From Streptomyces sp. NBC_01549 (GTDB taxonomy: Bacteria; Actinomycetota; Actinomycetes; Streptomycetales; Streptomycetaceae), in assembly GCF_026339955.1 (NCBI RefSeq), contig NZ_JAPEPW010000002.1:930001-994000 (forward strand): a stretch of DNA of 64,000 nucleotides. The letters are read 5' to 3'. Made by a program: the position numbers and the translations under genes. Positions 42,366 through 52,449 of the stretch are shown here, one piece after another; the stretch's first letter is position 1; each line of letters starts with the position of its first letter. Under the pieces are notes generated by a model. The model searched no databases and was not told the origin of the DNA. It saw only the letters and a list, made by a program, of their open reading frames with translations.

Positions 42366-43367
42366 CTAACCCCGCACGGGTGCCGTCGTGCCGCGGACCT
42401 CGAGCGCCGGGGTGGTGAGAACGAGCTCGCCCGGGCGGGCGGGGTCGGCGATCCGGTCGAGCAGACACTGCGCGGCACGGCGGCCGACGTCGTGCCCGGC
42501 GCTGTCCACGGTGGTGAGCCACAGGTGCCGCAGCCGTGCGAGGTAGGTGTTGTCGTAGCCGACGAGGGAGAGGTCGCGCGGCACCTGGAGGCCGAGTTCC
42601 TCGGCGGCCGACAGGGCGCCGACACAGGCGATGTCGTTGAACGCGAAGACGGCGGTGGGTCGTTCGGGGGCGCTGAGCAGCCGGACCGTGGCACGGTAGC
42701 CGCCCTCCTCGGTCAGGTCGCCCTGCTCCACGACCGCCTCCGCGGCCAGTCCGTGTTCACGCATGACCGCCTGGAAGCTGCGGCGGCGCAGTTCGCCGAC
42801 CATCCCCTGCCCCGCGATGTGCGCGATACGGCGGTGGCCGAGGCCGATGAGATGCTCGGTGGCCAGGCGGGCGCCGCGCTCGTCGTCGTTGGCGACGACG
42901 TCGACACCGGGCAGCTCGGGCTCCCGGGCGCCCGCGACCACGGTGGGGATCTGCCCGGCCGCCGCCCGCAGCGCTTCGGCGGCCGGCAGGGTGCCGACGG
43001 CGATCAGACCGTCGACCCGCAGGTCCACGAAGGTACGGGTGAGGTCCTCGCCGAGACGCCGGTTGAGATGGCCGTCGGCGAGCAGCATGTGCAGACCGGA
43101 GTCGTGCAGCCGGGAGTTCAGACCGTCCAGGAGCTCCACGAACCAGGGGTTGCGCATGTCGTTGAGGAGCACCCCGACCGTGCGGGTGCGCCGCTCGCTG
43201 AGGCTGCGCGCCGCCGCGTTGGGCCGGTAGCCGAGCTCCTCGACGGCGGCCAGCACGGCCTGCCGCTTCTCGTCACGGACCTGGTCGGAGCCGCGCAGCA
43301 CGAGGGAGACCAGAGACTTCGACACTCCGGCCCGTTCGGCGACGTCACGAATCGTCGGTGCTCTCAT
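42366..43367 (-). CDS. LacI family transcriptional regulator
   Basis: A 333-residue sugar-responsive repressor. The N-terminal LacI HTH and hinge (TIRDVAERAGVSKSLVSLVLRG, then YRPNAAARSLSERRTRTVGVLL) are followed by the periplasmic-binding-protein-like ligand domain (GHRRIAHIAGQ, PTAVFAFNDIACVGALSAAEELGLQVPRDLSLVGYDN). ATG 43367 is used; an upstream ATG at 43400 would place the second operator inside the coding region. It is divergent from a Gfo/Idh dehydrogenase gene with two matching palindromes in the spacer. The Gfo/Idh and alginate-lyase-like genes are the likely targets. Confidence 0.88.
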   Translation of the reverse strand: MRAPTIRDVAERAGVSKSLVSLVLRGSDQVRDEKRQAVLAAVEELGYRPNAAARSLSERRTRTVGVLLNDMRNPWFVELLDGLNSRLHDSGLHMLLADGHLNRRLGEDLTRTFVDLRVDGLIAVGTLPAAEALRAAAGQIPTVVAGAREPELPGVDVVANDDERGARLATEHLIGLGHRRIAHIAGQGMVGELRRRSFQAVMREHGLAAEAVVEQGDLTEEGGYRATVRLLSAPERPTAVFAFNDIACVGALSAAEELGLQVPRDLSLVGYDNTYLARLRHLWLTTVDSAGHDVGRRAAQCLLDRIADPARPGELVLTTPALEVRGTTAPVRG

Positions 43368-43387
43368 GGTCTGCGTGGCTCCATTTC

Positions 43388-43399
43388 TGGACCGTTCCA
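43388..43399. promoter_or_regulatory. LacI-type operator O2
   Basis: TGGACCGTTCCA differs by one base from the core of the perfect palindrome at 43469-43482. It lies 21 bp upstream of the LacI ATG and would allow autoregulation. Confidence 0.65.
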
Positions 43400-43425
43400 T
43401 ACAGCGGGTGAGCTTGTCAAAGGGG

Positions 43426-43454
43426 TTGACACGCACCGCAGCAGCCTTCACTGT
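43426..43454 (+). promoter_or_regulatory. candidate promoter of the Gfo/Idh gene
   Basis: TTGACA (43426-43431) is followed after 17 bp by CACTGT (43449-43454), a weak -10. The perfect operator palindrome begins 15 bp further on, where a bound repressor would block initiation. Confidence 0.5.
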
Positions 43455-43468
43455 GAGCCGGGAACTTG

Positions 43469-43482
43469 TTGGACCGGTCCAA
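43469..43482. promoter_or_regulatory. LacI-type operator O1 (perfect palindrome)
   Basis: TTGGACCGGTCCAA is a perfect 14-bp palindrome with the central CG step typical of LacI/GalR operators. It lies 12 bp upstream of the Gfo/Idh ATG. Confidence 0.75.
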
Positions 43483-43494
43483 AGAGGGGCAGTC

Positions 43495-44649
43495 ATGGTG
43501 CGTTCGCTCGGGGTTGCCGTCGTGGGGTTCGGCTGGATGGGACGGGTGCACACCCAGGCGTACGCCCGCGTGTCCCACCATTTCCCGGAGCTGTCCCTGC
43601 GACCCGAACTGGTCGCCGTCGCGGACGAGGTGCCCGGCAGGGCGGAGGAGGCCGCGGCCCGGTACGGGTTCACGGCCGCCCACCGCGACTGGCGCGAGGT
43701 GGCCGCCGATCCCCGGGTCCAGGCGGTGAGCATCGCCGCGCCGAACTTCCTGCACCGCGAGATCGGCCTCGCCATGGCCGAGGCGGGCAAGCACATCTGG
43801 ATCGAGAAGCCGGTGGGCCTGACCGCCGAGGACGCCCGCGCCGTGTCGGACGCGGTCACCAAGGCCGGGGTCCAGGGCACGGTCGGCTTCAACTACCGCA
43901 ATGCGCCCGCCGTCGCCGCCGCCCGCGAACTGATCGCCTCCGGCGAGATCGGCACCGTCACGCATGTCCGCATCCGGCTGTTCAGCGACTACGCGGCCCA
44001 TCCGGAGGGCGCCCTGACCTGGCGCTACGAGCGGGAGCGCGGCGGCAGCGGAGTCCTCGGCGACCTGGCCTCGCACGGCGTCGACCTGGCGCGCTTCCTG
44101 CTCGGCGAGATCGAGGCGCTGACCGCCGACACCGCGATCTTCCTGCCCCGGCGGGCCCGCCCGACCGGCGCCACCGCCGGTCACACCCGCGCGGCGGGCG
44201 GCGATCTGGGCCCGGTGGAGAACGAGGACTATGTCAACTGCCTGCTGCGCTTCGCCTCCGGTGCGCGGGGCGTGCTGGAGGCCTGCCGGGTCTCGGTGGG
44301 CGAGCAGAACAACTACGGCTTCGAGGTGCACGGCACCAAGGGCGCGGTCTTCTGGGACTTCCGGCGCATGGGCGAACTGGGCGTCAGCAGGGGTACGTCG
44401 TACCAGGACCAGCCCGTCAGCACGGTGTACGTCGGCCCCGGGCACGGCGAGTACGCGGCCTTCCAGCCGGGCTCCGCGAACAGCATGGGCTACGACGACC
44501 TCAAGGTCATCGAGGCGCACAACTTCCTGCGCTCGATCGCCGAGAACACCTCGTACGGCGCGACGCTGGTCGACGCGGTGCACAGCGCGGCCGCGCTGGA
44601 CGCGATGTCCCGTTCCGCCGAGCGGGGCTCGTGGGTGTCCCTGGCATGA
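43495..44649 (+). CDS. Gfo/Idh/MocA family dehydrogenase
   Basis: A 384-residue NAD(P)-dependent sugar or polyol dehydrogenase. It has the Rossmann motif VVGFGWMGRVH, the signature IEKPVG, a GFNYRNAPAV segment and GGSGVLGDLASHGVDLARFLLGE containing the catalytic Asp/His pair. The long insert around residues 225-245 and the NMGYDDLKVIEAHNF-like C-terminus set it apart from iolG, so I do not assign myo-inositol. ATG 43495 follows GAGGGG. It is controlled by the divergent LacI protein and is followed by an alginate-lyase-like gene, so a uronic acid or oligosaccharide-derived sugar is a reasonable substrate guess. Confidence 0.82.
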   Translation: MVRSLGVAVVGFGWMGRVHTQAYARVSHHFPELSLRPELVAVADEVPGRAEEAAARYGFTAAHRDWREVAADPRVQAVSIAAPNFLHREIGLAMAEAGKHIWIEKPVGLTAEDARAVSDAVTKAGVQGTVGFNYRNAPAVAAARELIASGEIGTVTHVRIRLFSDYAAHPEGALTWRYERERGGSGVLGDLASHGVDLARFLLGEIEALTADTAIFLPRRARPTGATAGHTRAAGGDLGPVENEDYVNCLLRFASGARGVLEACRVSVGEQNNYGFEVHGTKGAVFWDFRRMGELGVSRGTSYQDQPVSTVYVGPGHGEYAAFQPGSANSMGYDDLKVIEAHNFLRSIAENTSYGATLVDAVHSAAALDAMSRSAERGSWVSLA

Positions 44650-44785
44650 CGTGACGGCCGCGGTGGCCGGATCCGTCGTCGCGTCCATGAAGGACGGCTG
44701 CCGCGACTTTCTGTTATCGGCCGCGTTCCACGGCGTCTCCTGTGCGTAGGCATCCCCAGGCACCGAGCGCTAAGGAACCAAGTCA

Positions 44786-46261
44786 GTGACAGTACAGATC
44801 AGTCGCCGGAACATGCTGAAGATCGCCGGTGCGGCCGCGGGCGCCGCCGCTGCCGGCACCGCCGTCGCGGCGGCCCCGGCAGCGGCGGCGGGCGGTGTCT
44901 TCGCGCACCCCGGGATGCTGCACACCCGGGCCGATCTGCACCGTATGGCGGCCGAGGTGAAGGCCGGCGCGGAGCCCTACGCGGCCGGCTTCGCCAGGCT
45001 GACGGCCAACCGGCATGCCCAGAACACCTGGACGGCCAACCCCCAGGCGACCGTCTACCGCGGCTCGGGCACGCCCGAGAACTACGCCACGCTCTACCAC
45101 GACATCCACGCGGCCTACCAGAACGCCCTGCGCTGGCACATCACCGGCATCACCGCGCACGCCGACACCGCCCGCGACATCCTCAACGCCTGGTCGGCCA
45201 AGCTGACCAGGCTCGACGGCAGCGCCGACCGGTTCCTCGCCTCGGGCCTCTACGGCTACCAGTTCGCCAATGCCGCCGAGCTCGTCCGCGGCCACGACGG
45301 CTTCGAACTGGCCCGATTCCAGAAGATGATGCTCGACGTCTTCCACCCGCTGAGCGAGGACTTCCTCGCGAACCACAACGGCTCCTACATCACCAACTAC
45401 TGGGCCAACTGGGACCTGACGAACATCGCCTCGGTCCTCGCCATCGGCATCCTGTGCGACGACCGCGCGAAGGTCGACCGCGCCGTCGAGTACTTCAAGC
45501 ACGGCGCGGGAATGGGCTCCGTCAAGAACGCCATCCCGGTCGTGTACGCCGACGGCCTCGCCGAATGGGTCGAGGCCGGCCGTGACCAGGGTCATGCCCT
45601 GCTGGGCGTCGGCTTGATGGGCACCATCTGCGAGATGGCCTGGAACCAGGGCATCGACCTGTACGGCTATGACGACAGCCGATTCCTCAAGGGCGCCCAG
45701 TACGTCGCCAAGTGGAGCCTGGGCGCGGACGTGCCCTACACCTCGTACACCCGTAAGAAGGGCGCACCCGGCATCTGGTCGGGCTCGGAGACCGCGTCCG
45801 CGGCGGCGGCCGTCGATCCGGCCATGGCCCGGCCGATCTGGGCCATGATCAGCAATCACTACACCGAGCGCCGGGGGCTGGACGCGCCCTACCTCACGAA
45901 GATCGCGGCCCGGTTCGCGCCCGAGGGCGGCGGCGGGGACTACGGCCCCAACAGCGGCGGTTACGACCAACTTGGCTTCGGCACACTGGCGTTCACCCGG
46001 CCTCGGGCCACCGCCGCCCTGGCGTCGGCGAAGCCGACCGCCGTGGCGTCCGGTGTGTCGCCCTCAGGCAGCAGGTCCGTCGGTCCTTCCGCCACGCCCT
46101 CCTCCGCGGCGAGCCCTTTGGGTGGGAGCGCCGGTGACCTGGCCGCCACCGGTTCCTCCGGCCTGCCGGCCTGGACCGCCGCCACTGGCGTCGCCGCCCT
46201 CGCGGGCGGTTTCCTCCTGCTGCGCCGCCGCGACCGGGCACGCCGCGACGCCGGGGAGTGA
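44786..46261 (+). CDS. Tat-exported, LAxTG-anchored alginate-lyase-like enzyme
   Basis: A 491-residue exported polysaccharide lyase candidate. The N-terminus is a twin-arginine signal (ISRRNMLKIAGAAAGAAAAG). The catalytic part (about 40-395) fits the alpha/alpha-barrel alginate-lyase family: NHNGSYITNYWANWDLTN, EAGRDQGHALLGVG and NQGIDLYGYDDSRFL. A Ser/Ala/Pro linker leads to the sortase signal LAATG, a hydrophobic helix (WTAATGVAALAGGFLLL) and a basic tail (RRRDRARR). Thus it is likely folded in the cytoplasm, exported by Tat and attached to the wall by a class-E sortase. GTG 44786 has AAGGAA upstream. It follows the LacI-controlled Gfo/Idh gene by 136 bp. Confidence 0.85.
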   Translation: MTVQISRRNMLKIAGAAAGAAAAGTAVAAAPAAAAGGVFAHPGMLHTRADLHRMAAEVKAGAEPYAAGFARLTANRHAQNTWTANPQATVYRGSGTPENYATLYHDIHAAYQNALRWHITGITAHADTARDILNAWSAKLTRLDGSADRFLASGLYGYQFANAAELVRGHDGFELARFQKMMLDVFHPLSEDFLANHNGSYITNYWANWDLTNIASVLAIGILCDDRAKVDRAVEYFKHGAGMGSVKNAIPVVYADGLAEWVEAGRDQGHALLGVGLMGTICEMAWNQGIDLYGYDDSRFLKGAQYVAKWSLGADVPYTSYTRKKGAPGIWSGSETASAAAAVDPAMARPIWAMISNHYTERRGLDAPYLTKIAARFAPEGGGGDYGPNSGGYDQLGFGTLAFTRPRATAALASAKPTAVASGVSPSGSRSVGPSATPSSAASPLGGSAGDLAATGSSGLPAWTAATGVAALAGGFLLLRRRDRARRDAGE

Positions 46262-46296
46262 CGGGCGGGTGAGCGCCCGCACGTCGGTCGCGGCGT

Positions 46297-47097
46297 TCAT
46301 GTGCGAAGCAGCAGCTGGAACTCGAAGGCGTATCGCGAGGAGCGGTAGATGTGGGTGCCGTACTCGACCGCGCGGCCGGTGTCGGCGTAGGCCGTGCGCT
46401 GCATGGTGAGCAGGGCGGCGCCCGCCGGTTCGTCCAGCCGCGCGGCCTCCTCCGGCGAGGCGGCGCGGGCGCCCACGGTCTGGCGGGCGCTGTGCAGGCT
46501 GATGCCGCCGGCACGCATCATGCGGTACAGGCCGGTCGACTCCAGGCGGGCGGTGTCGACGTCCAGCAGCCCTTCCGGGATGTAGTTGCACAGGGCCGCC
46601 ACGGGTCGGCCGTGGGTGAGGCGCAGCCGCTCCACACGGTGTACCGCGCCGCCCTCGGCGATGCCCAGGGCGGCCGCGACGTCGGCGGACGCCGGTTCGA
46701 GGGCGTTGTGCAGCACCTGGGTCGTGGGGCGCTGTCCGGCGTTCTCCAGGTCGTCGTAGAGGCTGCTGAGCTCCAGTGGGCGTTTGACCTGGCTGTGCAC
46801 CACCTGGGTGCCCACGCCCCGGCGGCGGACCAGGAACCCCTTGTCGACCAGGGTCTGGATGCCCTGACGGACGGTGGGGCGGGACAGACCGAGGCGTCCC
46901 GCGAGCTCGACCTCGTTGCCCAGCAGGCTGCCCGGGCTCAGTACACCGCGCTGGATGGCGCTCTCCAGCTGTTGCGCGAGCTGGTAGTAGAGCGGGACGG
47001 GGCTGTTGCGGTCCAGCGTGAAGTCGAGGCCCACGGGTACAGCGGCGGCCGCTGCTCGTGGGAATCGGGCGGTCCGGCGGACGGGAACCCTTGCCAT
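46297..47097 (-). CDS. GntR/HutC family regulator (probable inositol regulator)
   Basis: A 266-residue GntR protein. The winged helix (PVPLYYQLAQQLESAIQRGVL, then NEVELAGRLGLSRPTVRQGIQTLVDKGFLVRRRG) is followed by a UTRA ligand-binding domain of the HutC type ending YRSSRYAFEFQLLLRT. ATG 47097 has an AGGACG ribosome site. It is the last gene on the leftward inositol strand, separated from iolA by a hairpin, and is the best candidate in the window for binding the decamers in the iolC/ABC spacer. It is convergent, by 35 bp, with the alginate-lyase-like gene. Confidence 0.85.
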   Translation of the reverse strand: MARVPVRRTARFPRAAAAAVPVGLDFTLDRNSPVPLYYQLAQQLESAIQRGVLSPGSLLGNEVELAGRLGLSRPTVRQGIQTLVDKGFLVRRRGVGTQVVHSQVKRPLELSSLYDDLENAGQRPTTQVLHNALEPASADVAAALGIAEGGAVHRVERLRLTHGRPVAALCNYIPEGLLDVDTARLESTGLYRMMRAGGISLHSARQTVGARAASPEEAARLDEPAGAALLTMQRTAYADTGRAVEYGTHIYRSSRYAFEFQLLLRT

Positions 47098-47126
47098 CGC
47101 ATCGTCCTGACGGTCGGTCCTGAGGA

Positions 47127-47169
47127 CGGCCGGTGCGGGGACGGAAGAGATCTGTCGCCGCACCGGCCG
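47127..47169 (-). terminator. hairpin between iolA and the GntR gene
   Basis: CGGCCGGTGCGG (47127-47138) pairs perfectly with CCGCACCGGCCG (47158-47169), a 12-bp stem with a 19-nt loop, 10 bp after the iolA stop. It should reduce read-through from iolA into gntR. Confidence 0.75.
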
Positions 47170-47179
47170 CCACTGCGAG

Positions 47180-48673
<1,494 letters not shown>

Positions 48674-48713
48674 GGTGCGGGGGCCTTTCGGTGGCGGGGG
48701 GAAGAAGTCGGGG

Positions 48714-50585
48714 TCAGAGGTGGCGACGGCGCTCGACGGCGTGGCCGTCGTACCGCTCACGGGCGGCCGACGCGGCGTCGCGAGAGGCGACTTCCGCGAC
48801 GGGCACGTCCCACCAGGCCTCGGCGGGCGGTGCGGTGGGCGTCGGGTCGGTCTCGACGTAGACGCAGGTCGGCCGGTCCGAGGCGCGCGCGGCGGCCAGG
48901 CCGTCGCGCAGTTCCCGTACGGTCTTGGCGCGGATGACGTCCATGCCGAGGCTGGCGGCGTTGGCGGCGAGGTCCACCGGGAGCGGGGCTCCGGAGAACG
49001 TGCCGTCGGCTGCGCGGTAGCGGTAGGCGGTGCCGAAGCGCTCGGCTCCGACCTCCTCGGAGAGGCCGCCGATGGAGGCGTAACCGTGGTTCTGGATCAG
49101 GACCAGGTTGACGGGCAGGCCCTCCTGGACGGCGGTGACGATCTCGGTGGGCATCATCAGATAGGTGCCGTCGCCGACCAGCGACCAGACGGGCGTGCCA
49201 GGGGCGGCCTGCTGGACTCCGATACCGGCGGGGATCTCGTAGCCCATGCAGGAGTAGCCGTACTCCAGGTGGTACTGGCGCGGACCGCGCGCCCGCCACA
49301 GCTTGTGCAGGTCACCGGGGAGCGAGCCGGCCGCGTTGATGACCACGTCGTCGTCGCCGACGACGACGTCCAGGGCGCCGAGGACCTGCGTCTGGGTGGG
49401 CACCGCGGAGTCCTCCGCCCGGTAGGCGGCCTCGACGACCTCCTCCCAACGCGCCCTGCCCGCGCGGTACTCCGCCTCGTACCCCGCGTCGACCCGGTGG
49501 CCCGACAGTCCCTCCGCCAGCGCCTCGAGCCCGGTCCGCGCGTCCGCGACCAGCGGCCGGGCGGCGAGCTTGTGGGCGTCGAAGGCGGTGATGTTGAGGT
49601 TGACGAAGCGCACGCCCGGCTGCTGGAACAGCGTGTTCGAGGCGGTGGTGAAGTCCGTGTAGCGGGTACCGACCCCGATGATCAGGTCGGCGGTGCGGGC
49701 GATCTCGTCGCTGACGGCGGTGCCGGTGTGGCCGATGCCGCCGAGGTCGGCGGGGTGATCGTGGCGCAGCGATCCCTTGCCCGCCTGGGTGGAGGCGACC
49801 GGGATGCCGGTGGCGTCGACGAGGGCCTTGAGCGCCGTCTCGGCCTCGCTGTGGTGCACTCCCCCGCCAGCGACGATCAGGGGGCGCTCGGCGGCGCGGA
49901 TCGCCCGTACGGCTTCGGCGAGTTCGAACGGATCGGCGGCGGGACGGCGTACGTGCCAGACGCGCTCGGCGAAGAACTCCTCCGGCCAGTCGTAGGCCTC
50001 CGCCTGCACGTCCTGCGGCAGGGCGAGGGTGACGGCGCCGGTGTCGGCCGGGTCGGCCAGCACCCTCATCGCGTTCAGCGCGGCCGGGATCAGCATCTCC
50101 GGGCGGGTGATCCGGTCGAAGTAGCGGGAGACCGGGCGCAGTGTGTCGTTGACGGAGACATCCGCCTCGACGGGATGTTCCAGCTGCTGGAGCAGGGGGT
50201 CGGCGGAGCGCGTCGCGAAGTAGTCGCCGGGCAGCAGCAGTACGGGCAGACGGTTGATCGTCGCGAGGGCGGCGCCGGTGACGAGGTTGGTGGCGCCGGG
50301 GCCGATGGACGTGGTCACGGCCTGGGCGGAGAGGCGGTTGAGCTGCCGGGCGTAGCCGACCGCCGCGTGCACCATGGACTGTTCGTTGCGGCCCTGGTGG
50401 AAGGGCATGGTGTCCTCGCCGGCCTCCAGGAGGGCCTGGCCGATGCCCGCCACATTGCCGTGGCCGAAGATGCCCCAGGTGCCGGCGATCAGCCGGTGGC
50501 GTACGCCGTCGCGCTCGCTGTACTGCGCGGACAGGAAGCGCACCAGCGCCTGGGCTGTCGTCAGGCGACGGGTGGTGGTGCTCAT
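48714..50585 (-). CDS. iolD: THcHDO hydrolase (ThDP enzyme)
   Basis: A 623-residue thiamine-diphosphate enzyme, 3D-(3,5/4)-trihydroxycyclohexane-1,2-dione acylhydrolase, which opens the inositol ring to 5-deoxy-D-glucuronate. It has the ThDP three-domain layout: an N-terminal PYR domain with FHQGRNEQSMVHAA (conserved Glu), a central domain, and a C-terminal PP domain with the GDGTYLMM...QNHGYASIG metal/diphosphate motif. ATG 50585 overlaps the iolB stop by one base (TGATG), indicating coupling. The product feeds IolB in the same operon; its substrate should come from IolE, which is broken here. Confidence 0.92.
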   Translation of the reverse strand: MSTTTRRLTTAQALVRFLSAQYSERDGVRHRLIAGTWGIFGHGNVAGIGQALLEAGEDTMPFHQGRNEQSMVHAAVGYARQLNRLSAQAVTTSIGPGATNLVTGAALATINRLPVLLLPGDYFATRSADPLLQQLEHPVEADVSVNDTLRPVSRYFDRITRPEMLIPAALNAMRVLADPADTGAVTLALPQDVQAEAYDWPEEFFAERVWHVRRPAADPFELAEAVRAIRAAERPLIVAGGGVHHSEAETALKALVDATGIPVASTQAGKGSLRHDHPADLGGIGHTGTAVSDEIARTADLIIGVGTRYTDFTTASNTLFQQPGVRFVNLNITAFDAHKLAARPLVADARTGLEALAEGLSGHRVDAGYEAEYRAGRARWEEVVEAAYRAEDSAVPTQTQVLGALDVVVGDDDVVINAAGSLPGDLHKLWRARGPRQYHLEYGYSCMGYEIPAGIGVQQAAPGTPVWSLVGDGTYLMMPTEIVTAVQEGLPVNLVLIQNHGYASIGGLSEEVGAERFGTAYRYRAADGTFSGAPLPVDLAANAASLGMDVIRAKTVRELRDGLAAARASDRPTCVYVETDPTPTAPPAEAWWDVPVAEVASRDAASAARERYDGHAVERRRHL

Positions 50586-51469
50586 CAGGACCTCTCTGGG
50601 GCGGTGTAGAGGGGCAGGCGGGGGTCGACCGGCCGCTCCGGCCAGGTGTCGCGGATCCAGGCGTGGTCGGGGTGGTCGCAGATCAGCCAGGCGCGGTCGG
50701 TGCCGGGGCCCGCCATGACGTTGAGGTAGTACATGTCGTGGCCGGGCACGGCCATGGACGGCCCGTGCCAGCCGTCGGGGATGAGGACGACGTCGCCGTC
50801 GCGCACCTCGGCCAGCACATCGGTGTTGGCGCCGTGGCCCGAGGGCGAGACGCGCTGGTAGCCGAGGCCGGGCGTGCCCTCGTGCGGGGCGAACTCGAAG
50901 TAGTAGATCTCCTCGAGTTCGGACTCCTCGCCGGGCCGGTGTTCGTCGTGCTTGTGCGGCGGGAAGGAGGACCAGTTGCCACCGGGGGTGATCACCTCGA
51001 CGGCGATCAGCTTGTCGCACTCGAAGACCCCTGCCGCGCCGAAGTTGTTGACCTGGCGGGAGCAGTTGCCGGTGCCGCGCAGTTCGACCGGCACGGAGGA
51101 GGCCGGCCCGTATCGGGCGGGCAGTCGGCGGGTGCAGCGGGCGCCGGTGAGCGCGAACCGGCCGCCGTCGCGCGAGGCGATCGAGACCTGGGCGTCGCGG
51201 GGCACGTACGCGAAGTCGCTCACCCCGCTGAAGACGCTCTCGCGCCCGGCGAGCCGGAACGTGTCACCGCCGACGGCGACGGTGCAACCGCCCGAGAGCG
51301 GGACCACGATCCACTCGCTGTCGCCGGTGTCGAAGGCGTGCCAGCCACCGGCGGGCAGTTCGAGCACCCGCAGGCTGGAGTGGCCCCAGCCGGCCGACTC
51401 GGGGGTGACGTCCACGGCGTAGGCGTCGGCGGCGGCCTTGCCCGCGGGCAGATGGTGCGTGGTGGTCAT
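50585..51469 (-). CDS. iolB: 5-deoxy-glucuronate isomerase
   Basis: A 294-residue bicupin isomerase converting 5-deoxy-D-glucuronate to 2-deoxy-5-keto-D-gluconate. The metal site is evident in FPPHKHDEHRPGEESELEEIYYFEF (divided over about residues 178-202; His and Glu ligands), with a later IPDGWHGPSMAVPGHDMYYLNVMAG. ATG 51469 gives the normal length. It ends overlapping the iolD start by one base. The upstream neighbour is the aldolase-like gene. Confidence 0.92.
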   Translation of the reverse strand: MTTTHHLPAGKAAADAYAVDVTPESAGWGHSSLRVLELPAGGWHAFDTGDSEWIVVPLSGGCTVAVGGDTFRLAGRESVFSGVSDFAYVPRDAQVSIASRDGGRFALTGARCTRRLPARYGPASSVPVELRGTGNCSRQVNNFGAAGVFECDKLIAVEVITPGGNWSSFPPHKHDEHRPGEESELEEIYYFEFAPHEGTPGLGYQRVSPSGHGANTDVLAEVRDGDVVLIPDGWHGPSMAVPGHDMYYLNVMAGPGTDRAWLICDHPDHAWIRDTWPERPVDPRLPLYTAPERS

Positions 51470-51540
51470 CGGAAGTGGCTCCTCTACGGGAATCAGAGCG
51501 GGCCTTCGGGAGGCGGCGAGTCGGCGCGGGCGGGTGCGAG

Positions 51541-52419
51541 TCAGAGCAGGCCGACCGCGGTGTCCACCGCGGTCTCCACGCTGCCCTCGGCGGGGTAGAG
51601 CAGCGAGCGGCCGACGACCATGCCCTGGACGGTGGGCAGCCGCAGGGCTTTGCGCCATTTCTCGTACGCGCCCTCCTGGTCGCTACCGACCTCGCCGCCG
51701 AGCAGTACGGCGGGCAGGGTGGAGGCCTCCAGCACCTCGGCCATGTCGTCGGGGTCGTCGGTGACCGGAAGCTTGAGCCAGGTGTAGGCCGAGGTGCCGC
51801 CGAGGCCGGAGGCGATGGCGATGGACCGGGTGACGGCCTCGGCGCTCAGGTCGTTGCGGACCTTGCCGTCCACCCGGTGGGATATGAACGGCTCGACGAA
51901 CAACGGCAGTCGGCGGGCGGCCATGTCGTCGATGGCGCGCGCGGTGGTTTCCAGGGTCTCGAGGGAGCCCGGGTCTTCGTAGTCGATGCGGACCAGCAGC
52001 TTTCCGGCGTCGAAGCGGAGCCGCTCGATGTCCTCGGCGCGATGGCCGGTGAAGCGGTCGTCCATCTCGAAGGAGGCGCCGGACAGCCCGCCGCGGTTCA
52101 TGGAGCCCATCACGACCTTGTTCTCCAGAACGCCCAGGAGCAGCAGGTCCTCCAGGATGTCGGCGGTGGCGAGCACCCCGTCCACCCCGGGCCGGGACAG
52201 CGCGACGCAGAGGCGTTCGAGGAGGTCGGCGCGGTTGGCCATGGCCAGGCGGTGCTCGCCGACGCCGAGGGCGCCGCGCGCCGGGTGGTCCGCGGCTACG
52301 ACCATCAGACGGCCGCTGTCGCCGATCAGCGGGCGGCGGACCCGGCGGGCGGCCGCTTCGGCGATGGCCTCCGGGTGCCGGGCGCGCACCGTGGCGAGGT
52401 CGGGGATGCTGATGCTCAA
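51541..52419 (-). CDS. inositol-operon aldolase (Cgl0159-like TIM barrel)
   Basis: A 292-residue (beta/alpha)8 protein annotated in actinobacteria as Cgl0159-family or deoxyribose-phosphate-aldolase-like. It would cleave 2-deoxy-5-keto-6-phosphogluconate to dihydroxyacetone phosphate and malonic semialdehyde, the IolJ step, although it is not homologous in detail to the class-II IolJ of Bacillus. Visible blocks are MVVAADHPARGALG, VLATADILEDLLLLG, KLLVRIDYEDPGS, WLKLPVTDDPDDM (a candidate Schiff-base Lys) and VQGMVVGRSLLYP. It lies between iolC and iolB in the same operon (30-bp gap after iolC), which is the main support for its role. Confidence 0.8.
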   Translation of the reverse strand: MSISIPDLATVRARHPEAIAEAAARRVRRPLIGDSGRLMVVAADHPARGALGVGEHRLAMANRADLLERLCVALSRPGVDGVLATADILEDLLLLGVLENKVVMGSMNRGGLSGASFEMDDRFTGHRAEDIERLRFDAGKLLVRIDYEDPGSLETLETTARAIDDMAARRLPLFVEPFISHRVDGKVRNDLSAEAVTRSIAIASGLGGTSAYTWLKLPVTDDPDDMAEVLEASTLPAVLLGGEVGSDQEGAYEKWRKALRLPTVQGMVVGRSLLYPAEGSVETAVDTAVGLL

Positions 52420-52449
52420 GACAGGCTCCTGTTCAGGGGGTGGCGTCGG

